Shown in pieces: positions 21,501 through 27,622 of a stretch of DNA of 64,000 nt (within the stretch, counting starts at the first letter, position 1; every line of letters starts with the position of its first letter). Origin of the DNA: Sphingomonas ginkgonis. GTDB taxonomy: Bacteria > Pseudomonadota > Alphaproteobacteria > Sphingomonadales > Sphingomonadaceae. A model generated the notes under the pieces. That model worked only from the letters and a program-made list of their open reading frames with translations, was not told the DNA's origin and did no database searches. The stretch lies in contig NZ_RWJF01000001.1 of the NCBI RefSeq assembly GCF_003970925.1, forward strand, positions 738,501 through 802,500, in the 5' to 3' direction. Position numbers and translations under genes: made by a program.

Positions 21501-24500
21501 GTCTCTACGGCACGCTCACCATCTACGCCGACGGCCACTACAGCTACCAGTCCAACCCCAACGCGGTCAGCGGCACCCAGGTCGACCATTTCGTCTACAC
21601 GATCGAGGACCGCGACGGCGATCGCTCCACCACCACCCTCGACATCACCATCAACGATGTCAGCAACCCGGCGCAGAACCAGTCGGGGACGGTGTTCGAG
21701 GCGGCGCTCGACTTCGCCAAGGACGGGGCGGATCTCGCGGTGGGGACCGCGACCGGCTCCAACCCGGGCTCGACCGGCGAGACGGTGAGCGGCACGCTCG
21801 CCAACGCCTTCGCGGCGCCGGGCGGCTACGTCGCGCAGCACATCGTCACCGCCAACTACGTCTTCGACCTCGACGTGAACGGCCACTGGACCTTCACGCT
21901 GACCAGCCCGCTGCACAGCGGGACGGCGGCCGACGGGGCGAACGTCGAGGCGAGCTTCAGCTTCAGCTATGCGGTGGCCGACGCGCTCGGCAACGTCTCC
22001 AACGGCAGCATCGCGGTGTCGGTGGTCGACGACGTGCCGACCGCGCGCGGCGACACCGACGCGCTGGCGGCCGGCAGCTACGGACCGGAAGCGGGTAACG
22101 TGATCACCGGAACCGGCACCCTCGAGGGCACCGGCGGCGCGGGCACCGACACCCGCGGCGCGGACGGCGCGGCGGTCAGTTCGCTGACCGGCACCGGCGC
22201 GGCCGACACCAGCTTCGATGCAAGCGGCAACCTCTCGGTCGCGGGCCTCTACGGCACGCTGACGATGAAGGCCGACGGGAGCTACGCCTACACCCGCAAC
22301 CCCGGCACGCCGGGCGGCGTGGACGACGTGTTTCACTATACGCTGACCGACGGCGACGGCGACGTGTCGAGCGCGACTCTGACCATCCACGTCGGCGACG
22401 CGGCTCCGGTGACTGCGGCGAACGCGGCGGTCCAGCTCGACGACGACGCGCTCGCCGGCGGCAACCCGGGCGGGACCGGCGACGTCAACCCGGACGCCGC
22501 CAACCTGACGGGCACGTTGGCGGCGTCGGGCGGCGACGGGCCGCTCAGCTGGGCGCTCTCGCTGAGCGGCGCGCCCGCCGGCTTCGCCTATGTCGCGGGT
22601 CCGGGCGGCTCGCTGCTGATCCAGCAGGGCGGGGTTACGGTGATCACCGTCACCGTCAACGCCACGACCGGCGGCTACACGGTGACTCAGAACGCGCCGA
22701 TCAGCCATCCGGCCGGCGGCACCGAGAACAATGTCAGCTTCACCATCGGCTATACCGCGACCGACCAGGACTCGGACTCGGCGAACGGCACTCTGATAAT
22801 CAACGTCAACGACGACACGCCGACCGTGGTGGTCACCGCCGACGTCGACACTGGGGTGGTGCTGACCACCCACGACGCGGCGACGATCGGCGCGGCGAGT
22901 GACACGGCATCGAGCAGCGCCAACTTCGGCGGTATCTTCCACCTCGCCTTCTCGGCGGGCGCGGACGGCACCGCCGCGGCACCGACGCTCGGCTTCACGC
23001 TCCACGCGACGGCGCTGGCGAGCGGGCTTACCCAGGGCGGCGCGGCGATCAACCTGTTCGAGATCGGCGGCAAGGTCGTCGGCTCGACCGCGGCGACGAT
23101 CGGCGCGGTGACCGCGGCCAACACGGTGTTCGACGTCGGCGTCGGCTCGACCGGCATGGTGACGCTCACCCAGTACAGCCAGGTCGACCACCCGCTCCCC
23201 GGCGCGACTAGCGGCTATGCGGCGCAGGAAGTGTCGCTCGCCGACGGGCTGATCACGCTGACCGGCGCGGCGAGCATCACCGACAAGGACGGCGACACCG
23301 CCACCCAGTCGCAGACGGTCGCGATCGGCAGCAACCTCCACTTCGCCGACGACGGCCCGGCGATCAGCGCGACCCTGACCGGCACCCAGATCGTGATCGA
23401 CGAGACCGACGGGGTCGCCGCGGCGGGCGGCGAGGTCGATGTCGCGGGCGGCAACCTCGGCACCGTCACCATGGCGGCGGCGAGCCTGTTCACGGTTACC
23501 CAGGGCCATGTCAGCGCCGACGGCCAGAGCCTCGGCTACGCGCTGGCCCTGAGCAGCAACGGCGTGAACTCGGGCCTGCTCCAGTCGGCCGCCAACCAGC
23601 CCATCTTCCTTTATTCGATGGGCGGGACCGTGGTCGGCTCGACCTCGGCGACCGCGGGCGGAGTGACCTCGGGCAACACCGTCTTCACCGTCGCCATCAA
23701 CGCCGCGACCGGGGCGGTGACGCTGACCCAGTTCCAGGCAATCGAGCATGGCAACACTGGGTCGGTCAACGAGGCGAGCGCGGCGATCCTCGCCGGGCTG
23801 CTGAACGTGGTGGTGACCGCGACCGATGGCGACGGCGACACCGCCACCGCGGCGGTCGACCTCGGCAGCCGGATCGTCTTCCTCGACGACGGCCCGACGC
23901 TCGGCACCATCCAGAACGGGACCGCCAACAACAACCCCGCCTCGGCGGTGTCGGTCGGCACGCTCCACTTCGCTGCGGGCTCGGATGCGCCCGCGGTGGT
24001 GACCGCGATCAGCGTCGACACGCATGGCGCGACCTCGGGCGGCCACGCGATCGTGAGCAGCTTCGCGGGCGGGGTGCTCACCGGCTATTCCGACGTCGAC
24101 AACAGTGGCACCGTCTCCGCGGGCGACACGGCGGTGTTCACGCTGACGGTCAACCCGGCCGCGGGCAGCAGCGGGCAATATGTGTTCGACCTGCTGGCGC
24201 CGCTCGACCCGACGGTGACCGACGTGCCGATCGGCGGCTCCTCCTCGTTCGGGGCGGGGCCGACCCAGTCGCAGACGCTGACCGACGGCGGCAGCGCCAA
24301 CTTGAGCGTGGTCAGCGGCTATCTCGCCGGGGCCGGATTTAACGAGGCGAGCTGGATGTCGACCGGAGTCGCAAGCGGGCTGACGTTGAGCAGCGTCAAT
24401 GGCTCGACCGCGGGCTGGGGCGTCGCCAACAATAATTTCGAGGGCACCGCCGAGTTCTTCAACTGGGACTTCGGGTCGGGAGCGCTCGACACGCAGGGCG

Positions 24501-26116
24501 GGGTGTTCACGCCGCCTGCCGGGGTCACCCTGCCGCCGATCACCTATGCGGTGTTCGACTTCGTCAACTATTCGGGCGGCGACGACATCAAATATGTCGT
24601 TCACTACACCGACGGCAGCTTCGTTTCGGGAACCGTGCCGTCGGCCAACCTGATCGGCAGCGGGCCCAACTGGACCTTCACCGCGGCCGCCGGCAAGTTC
24701 ATCGCCGACATCGAGATGTTCACCAGCGGCACCGCACCGGGCAAGGTCGACCTCGTCTCGGTCGGCGTGACCAGCACGTCGCTCAACAAGAGCTTCGATT
24801 TTTCGCTCACCTTGAAAGATGCCGACGGCGACCCGGTCAGCGGCGCGTTCACGATGAACATCGCCAACGGTAACACGCCGTCCGCGCCGGTGGCGCCGGT
24901 CGTGCTCGACCTCGGCGGCGACGGGGTCCACTTCGTCTCGCGGGCCGCAGGCGTGACCTACGACTATGCTGGCGACGGGCACCCGGTGGCGACCGCCTGG
25001 GCGGCGCCAGAGGACGGCATCCTGGTCCGCGACGCGAACGGCAACGGCACGGTCGACGGCGCCGCGGAGTTCGCCTTCGCCCATGACGGGCTGAGCGACC
25101 TCCAGGCGCTCGCGGCGCAGTATGGCCCGACGCTCGACGCGGCGGACGCCGACTTCGCCCGCTTCGGGGTGTGGCAGGACGCCAACCTCGACGGCCGGGT
25201 CGACGCTGGCGAATATCATTCGCTCGCCGCGCTCGGGATCAGCAGCGTCTCGCTGGTCAGCGACGGGATCAGCTATGTCGCCGCCAACGGCGAGGTCGAG
25301 GTGGCGGGGACGGGCAGCTTCGTCCGCAACGGCGCCAGCTTCGCGCTGGCCGACGCGGCCTTCCTGACCGGCTCGCGCGAACTGGCGCAGCTCGACAAGG
25401 CGGCGGCGGCGAACACGGCCGGCACCACCGTCATCGCCGCGGTTGCGGCGGCGGCAATGGCGCAGCTTCCGGCGGCCACGGCGGCGCCCGGCCATGCGCC
25501 GGACACCGCCCACGCGGTCGCGGCGCTCGCGTCGGCGACCCCCGTTGCGCCGGCGCCGGAGCCGGCCACGACGGTCCGCGCAATGCTGTCGAACGAGAGC
25601 CATGCCCCGGCGGCGGACAAGCCGGAGCCAGTGGCATCGGCCAGCCATGGGCGGGGCGGGGCGGAGCCTGAAGGGGTTGCCGACGCGGTCTCAGCCCATG
25701 CCGAGCCGGCGGCGTCGCCGAGCGCGCTCGACGCGGGCAGCGCGATGCCGGCGGTGCACGGCAGCCCGATCGTCCTCGCCGCCGCGCAGCTGCCGATGAT
25801 CTCGGCCGAGTCGCTCCAGGCGCTCGCCGGGCTGGGCGCCGAGGGCAAGACGACCATGGTGGTCGGCAAGGTCATCGTCGACGCGCTGCACGGAGGCGGC
25901 GGCGCGCCGAGCATCGACGCGATGCTCCAGGCGGTCGGCGCTAACCATGATGCGGGCGCAAATCCGGCGCTGGCGGCGCTGGCAAGCCCGGCGGCGGCCG
26001 CTGTTCCGGGGTGGGACGCGGGCCATTTCGCCGGATTGTCGACGCATCTGCCCAGCATCATGGAAGCTGCGGGGCTTCATCAGGACGCGATTCAGCCGGC
26101 CGCTCACGCGGCCTGA
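15578..26116 (+). CDS. Giant type I-secreted repeat adhesin (Lap/Bap-like)
   Basis: A 3,512-residue, acidic, apparently cysteine-free protein, surely a surface or biofilm adhesin exported by the type I system encoded next to it. Residues 1-125 form a VCBS-like unit. Residues ~140-205 form a distinct module (VTLNDVHVHGADLVIDLPDG, then VFVPQLVIDDVEVPSTNLAA), followed by a proline-rich stretch to ~290. From ~310 to ~2900 come tandem Ig-like repeats of VCBS and T1SS-143 type, each marked by DGDGD-type turns and F-x-DDGP boundaries. The C-terminal ~350 residues carry VLDLGGDGVHF, two EF-hand-like loops (DANGNGTVDG near 3152, DANLDGRVDAGE near 3201) and a long Ala/Pro-rich tail. I see no classical GGxGxD nonapeptide array. 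Start ATG 15578 follows GAAGGGTTGGG. The whole downstream operon is in the same direction. Confidence 0.9.
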   Translation: MTYEDASKAPVAHDDVDAIPARSHTLATGNAITGAGTVSGAAGADLVGPGGHIVMVQGAGGENGDLAGGRLHVAGAYGALAIAPNGQYSYTPNRGAPDGVADRFIYTLADAGGATDKATLTINLGREPEVVRADARQVVPGPNGVVVLPAGVTLNDVHVHGADLVIDLPDGTQMIIPNGAVFVPQLVIDDVEVPSTNLAALLIDQEPKPASGTPQSSGGNFEVPVPPLDPGVPLGDLLPPTELTYTPPEFRDVGQFIDREPSVVIDTPDQPAGAVEATATVNEAGLPARTIGGKAEPAGSNAAANSETTSGTIVFDSGDAPATLTVNGVAITAVGQVLHGQYGDMTVTSIGAGTVGYSYTLADNSAGDATKDVFTVVVTDRDGDSATAHLTVSIVDDVPTARADVDSLAAGSYGPETGNVIIGAGTAGGAGGAGADTLGADGAALTAVTGFAGSSDSSFDAAGNLVVNGQHGVLTIKADGSYSYARNPGTAGGVSDSFTYTLTDGDGDTSSATLTINIGDARPLAGPNAPVQLDDDALAGGNPGGVGDVSPDSANLSGTLAASGGDGPLAYALTLGGAPAGFTYVAGANGALLVQQNGTTVLTVTLNAATGAYSVTQNAPILHAAGGDENNASFTIGYSATDKDGDAATGALTINVNDDTPTIGRADLAAPVLSVDETNLAANASAGFAALFVPHLGADGAGSTSYALSVVAGADSGLIDVATGQKIVLTSNNGVVEGHVGSAAGAIAFTVSVNAATGTVTLDQVRALSHPDATNPDDAVSPAAGSIALVATVTDKDGDAASLSLNIGSSLVFHDDGPSIVGSDATPPALAVDESTLGADASASFANLFAANFGADGAGPTVYGLHVVDGSDSGLIDVATGEHIFLFNLDGAVVGLVGGSFEGEPAVAFTLSLDPATGIATLNQSRALAHPNAGDPNDAVSPAAELIQITATITDRDGDSATASHDIGSALLFLDDGPSFARTDALPETLMVDETSLATDAHGNVAFLFDGFYGADGAGSIHYSLVATNGSDSGLVDVATGQHIFLFVNGGGVEGHVGNSAGGVLAFTVSLDSDSGDVTLDQIRALSHPDAADSDDAVSPLVGTIGVTATITDGDGDSVATSVDLSGALVFHDDGPRAAADVNSVSEGGSVSTTVLTGVLANDTAGADGLKAGGAVVSAAAGGGSAISVGGSGGTVIAGQYGTLTIFADGHYAYQSNPNSVSATVVDHFTYTMRDGDGDPSTATLDITVDPVDLPAPAARGTVFEAALDLLKDGSDLAAGTVTGSNPGSTGETVGGTLLNPAADHYAAFTQTTPYGVFSIDAAGHWTFTLTSPVLGPQANDGANPQIPVQHFSYTVFDANGNSATGSIDVTIVDDVPQVTNVTAANGVTLDETAGAVAGAAGGMTAISATSAGAVITATQLFGADGPAASGAVAYGVALANGLGSEATGLKTAVGDFAITLVQVDATHIAGTYNGASVAFTLAINADGSITVVQNVALEHSETSDPNDALSLAGLVDATITIKDGDGDIASGAAGIGQLVTFRDDGPAVSVTAGADAGVTLTTHDALTIGAASDSVSSSASFGGLFGATSTGGADGAAGPAWSFALGVTTGASGLTSHGAAINLYLVNGVVLGSTAGTAPAGAGDPSVVFSVAVSGAGVVTLTQYSQIDHSLPGATGSFDSQIAAILNDHAITLTGTATVTDGDGDQATGSKTIDIANNLHFADAGPSITAGYFLQQGIVADESGPSTAQAIALSGEITAGNDPDVAGSGAIGHATGSVPFVAAFPDFGADGPAASGSLVYGFTILNDGASGLTTSEGTPILLQLLANGVVAGVVQGTSTAAFAIAIDPATGLVSLEQYLSIAHSDPTNGNDVTRLVNGSLGVTATATDFDGDHASATLDVSLYLQFRDDAPQGAADSNSVSEGGTVATTAATGVLVNDASGADGYRAAGAVVLAGTAAGGSVTAVSGGGTAIAGLYGTLTIYADGHYSYQSNPNAVSGTQVDHFVYTIEDRDGDRSTTTLDITINDVSNPAQNQSGTVFEAALDFAKDGADLAVGTATGSNPGSTGETVSGTLANAFAAPGGYVAQHIVTANYVFDLDVNGHWTFTLTSPLHSGTAADGANVEASFSFSYAVADALGNVSNGSIAVSVVDDVPTARGDTDALAAGSYGPEAGNVITGTGTLEGTGGAGTDTRGADGAAVSSLTGTGAADTSFDASGNLSVAGLYGTLTMKADGSYAYTRNPGTPGGVDDVFHYTLTDGDGDVSSATLTIHVGDAAPVTAANAAVQLDDDALAGGNPGGTGDVNPDAANLTGTLAASGGDGPLSWALSLSGAPAGFAYVAGPGGSLLIQQGGVTVITVTVNATTGGYTVTQNAPISHPAGGTENNVSFTIGYTATDQDSDSANGTLIINVNDDTPTVVVTADVDTGVVLTTHDAATIGAASDTASSSANFGGIFHLAFSAGADGTAAAPTLGFTLHATALASGLTQGGAAINLFEIGGKVVGSTAATIGAVTAANTVFDVGVGSTGMVTLTQYSQVDHPLPGATSGYAAQEVSLADGLITLTGAASITDKDGDTATQSQTVAIGSNLHFADDGPAISATLTGTQIVIDETDGVAAAGGEVDVAGGNLGTVTMAAASLFTVTQGHVSADGQSLGYALALSSNGVNSGLLQSAANQPIFLYSMGGTVVGSTSATAGGVTSGNTVFTVAINAATGAVTLTQFQAIEHGNTGSVNEASAAILAGLLNVVVTATDGDGDTATAAVDLGSRIVFLDDGPTLGTIQNGTANNNPASAVSVGTLHFAAGSDAPAVVTAISVDTHGATSGGHAIVSSFAGGVLTGYSDVDNSGTVSAGDTAVFTLTVNPAAGSSGQYVFDLLAPLDPTVTDVPIGGSSSFGAGPTQSQTLTDGGSANLSVVSGYLAGAGFNEASWMSTGVASGLTLSSVNGSTAGWGVANNNFEGTAEFFNWDFGSGALDTQGGVFTPPAGVTLPPITYAVFDFVNYSGGDDIKYVVHYTDGSFVSGTVPSANLIGSGPNWTFTAAAGKFIADIEMFTSGTAPGKVDLVSVGVTSTSLNKSFDFSLTLKDADGDPVSGAFTMNIANGNTPSAPVAPVVLDLGGDGVHFVSRAAGVTYDYAGDGHPVATAWAAPEDGILVRDANGNGTVDGAAEFAFAHDGLSDLQALAAQYGPTLDAADADFARFGVWQDANLDGRVDAGEYHSLAALGISSVSLVSDGISYVAANGEVEVAGTGSFVRNGASFALADAAFLTGSRELAQLDKAAAANTAGTTVIAAVAAAAMAQLPAATAAPGHAPDTAHAVAALASATPVAPAPEPATTVRAMLSNESHAPAADKPEPVASASHGRGGAEPEGVADAVSAHAEPAASPSALDAGSAMPAVHGSPIVLAAAQLPMISAESLQALAGLGAEGKTTMVVGKVIVDALHGGGGAPSIDAMLQAVGANHDAGANPALAALASPAAAAVPGWDAGHFAGLSTHLPSIMEAAGLHQDAIQPAAHAA
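16762..17564 (+). repeat. Adhesin internal duplication A, copy 1
   Basis: A ~800-bp block beginning DDVPTARADVDSLAAGSYGP and ending INVNDDTPT. It recurs at 22027-22826 with the same order of segments (NPGTAGGVSDSFTYTLTDGD, QLDDDALAGGNPGG, TLAASGGDGPL). The proteins are mostly identical by eye, so this is a segmental copy of two adjacent repeat domains rather than ordinary family similarity. Confidence 0.85.
18992..19708 (+). repeat. Adhesin internal duplication B, copy 1
   Basis: A ~717-bp block with a VCBS unit (NSVSEGGSVSTTVLTGVLAN, YGTLTIFADGHYAYQSNPNS) plus the following domain (GTVFEAALDLLKDGSDLAAG, TGSNPGSTGETV, GHWTFTLTSP). It recurs at 21320-22038. Confidence 0.85.
20222..20760 (+). 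repeat. Adhesin internal duplication C, copy 1
   Basis: A ~540-bp T1SS-143-type unit starting VTAGADAGVTLTTHDALTIG and ending NNLHFADAGPS. It recurs at 22827-23358. Confidence 0.8.
21320..22038 (+). repeat. Adhesin internal duplication B, copy 2
   Basis: Second copy of block B (NSVSEGGTVATTAATGVLVN, YGTLTIYADGHYSYQSNPNA, GTVFEAALDFAKDGADLAVG). It runs directly into block A copy 2. Confidence 0.85.
22027..22826 (+). repeat. Adhesin internal duplication A, copy 2
   Basis: Second copy of block A (DDVPTARGDTDALAAGSYGP to INVNDDTPT). It is directly preceded by copy 2 of block B and followed by copy 2 of block C, whereas the first copies of A, B and C are separated by other repeats. Confidence 0.85.
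22827..23358 (+). repeat. Adhesin internal duplication C, copy 2
   Basis: Second copy of block C (VTADVDTGVVLTTHDAATIG to SNLHFADDGP), immediately after block A copy 2. Confidence 0.8.
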
Positions 26117-26124
26117 GGAACTAC

Positions 26125-26157
26125 CCGGCGAGTCCCAGGGGACAAGGGGCTCGCCGG
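26125..26157 (+). other. Hairpin between the adhesin and TolC-like genes
   Basis: CCGGCGAG (26125-26132) pairs with CTCGCCGG (26150-26157) across a 17-base loop, just after the adhesin stop and before a strong ribosome site. There is no T tract, so it is more likely a processing, stabilising or partial-attenuation hairpin than a full terminator. It could lower expression of the secretion genes relative to the adhesin. Confidence 0.4.
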
Positions 26158-26179
26158 TCACGACCAGAAGGGGGGAACA

Positions 26180-27595
26180 ATGAAGATCAATGCATCGTGG
26201 CTCGTGCCCGGCGCTGTGCTGCTCGCGGCGCAGCCGGCCTGGGGCATCGACCTCAAGGACGCCGTCCAGCAGGCGCTCAACACCAATCCGCAGGTGCGCC
26301 AGGCGATCGCCAACAAGCTCGCCACCCAGGAGGAGCGCCGCCAGGCGCAAGGCCTGTGGTATCCGCGGGTCGACGTCCGCGCCTCGGCCGGTGTGCGCGA
26401 GCTGCGCAACCCGACGCGCCGCGCGATCGGGCTCGCGGGCGAAACCCTGACCCCGGTCGAGGGCGCGCTGACGCTCGACCAGCTGCTGCTCGATGCGGGC
26501 GGCCGCCAGGCCGAGATCCGCCGCCACGCCGCGCGCACCGACGCCGCCGCCTCGCGCATCAGCGAGCGGTCGGAATATGTCGCGCTGAACGTCAGCCGCG
26601 CCTACATCGACTATCTGCTGCAGCAGCGCCTCGTCGCCATCGCGCAGGACAATGTCGCCTTCCACGAGAAGCTCGCCGGCGATCTGCGCGAAGGCGTGCA
26701 GAAGGGCTCGATCTCGATCGCCGACCAGCAGCAGGCCGAGGAGCGGCTGCAGTCCGCGCGGGCCCGGGTGACCGAGGCGACCGAGGATCTCAACACCGCC
26801 GCGATCGAGTTCCAGAACCTGGCCGGCGTGCCGATCGACAGTGCGACCCTGCCGCCCGATCTCGCCGCCGCGCTGCCGCCGACGCTGGCCGAGGCGGAGA
26901 GCCAGGCGCGCGAGCGCAACCCGCTGGTGCAGGAGGCGCTCGCCGACTTCGCCGCGACCCGCGAGCTGGTCCGCTCCGCGCGCAGCGACGCCGGGCCGCG
27001 CCTCAACCTCGAAGGCCAGGCCCGGGTCGGCAACGACATCGACGGGTTCGCCGGCAACACCCGCGACCTCCAGGCCAATGTCGTCATGCGCTGGAACCTC
27101 ACCAACGGCGGGATCAAGGAAGCCAATATCCGCGAGCAGCAGCGCCGCGCCGACGAGGCGCAGGGCCGGCTATTCGAACAGACCCGCCGCGCCGAGCAGG
27201 ACGCCCGCTCGGCGTGGAACCGGCTGGAGAACCAGAACCGGCTGGTCGGCGAGCTGGAGACTCAGGGCAAGGTCACCGACGACCTGCTGTTGAGCTACCG
27301 CGAGCAGTTCAATGTCGGCCGCCGCTCGCTGCTCGACGTGCTCGATGCGCAGAACACCCGCTACAATGTGCAGGCCCAGGCCGAGAGTGCGCGGATGGCG
27401 CGGCTCTATGCGCAGTACCGGGTGCTCGCCGCCGACAACCGGCTGGCCGACGCGCTGGGCGTGCAGAAGCCGCGCGAGGCCTTCTCCAACGAGCGCGAGC
27501 GGTTCCGCGTCCACGAGGTGCCGGCCGCCTACCGGGTCGAGACCGGCGCGCCGCCGGTGGTGGTGGGACCGCCGGCGCCGACCGGCGGCCGCTAA
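26180..27595 (+). CDS. TolC-family outer-membrane efflux protein (LapE-like)
   Basis: A 471-residue outer-membrane component of the type I secretion channel. A signal peptide ends near PAWGID. Two repeats of the TolC-type helical/beta fold follow: the first opens LKDAVQQALNTNPQVRQAI, the second TLAEAESQARERNPLVQEAL. Conserved segments such as YREQFNVGRRSLLDVLDAQN are present. A proline-rich tail ends the protein. AAGGGGGGAA lies just before the ATG, one of the strongest ribosome sites in the operon. It sits 63 bp after the adhesin gene and should dock with the ABC/HlyD pair encoded downstream. Confidence 0.92.
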   Translation: MKINASWLVPGAVLLAAQPAWGIDLKDAVQQALNTNPQVRQAIANKLATQEERRQAQGLWYPRVDVRASAGVRELRNPTRRAIGLAGETLTPVEGALTLDQLLLDAGGRQAEIRRHAARTDAAASRISERSEYVALNVSRAYIDYLLQQRLVAIAQDNVAFHEKLAGDLREGVQKGSISIADQQQAEERLQSARARVTEATEDLNTAAIEFQNLAGVPIDSATLPPDLAAALPPTLAEAESQARERNPLVQEALADFAATRELVRSARSDAGPRLNLEGQARVGNDIDGFAGNTRDLQANVVMRWNLTNGGIKEANIREQQRRADEAQGRLFEQTRRAEQDARSAWNRLENQNRLVGELETQGKVTDDLLLSYREQFNVGRRSLLDVLDAQNTRYNVQAQAESARMARLYAQYRVLAADNRLADALGVQKPREAFSNERERFRVHEVPAAYRVETGAPPVVVGPPAPTGGR

Positions 27596-27622
27596 GCTGC
27601 AGAGCAGTGAAGGGGACGGGCG

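Noticed and set aside
16500-24900. RTX (GGxGxDxUx) calcium repeats in the adhesin
   Set aside because: The DGDGD segments are turns between Ig-like repeats; no consecutive nonapeptides are present.
18341-25648. A 2,435-codon open frame on the minus strand across the adhesin
   Set aside because: It is the codon-position shadow of a very GC-rich, repetitive plus-strand gene; the translation is Arg/Gly/Ala-rich without family motifs, while the plus strand has consistent VCBS/T1SS repeats.
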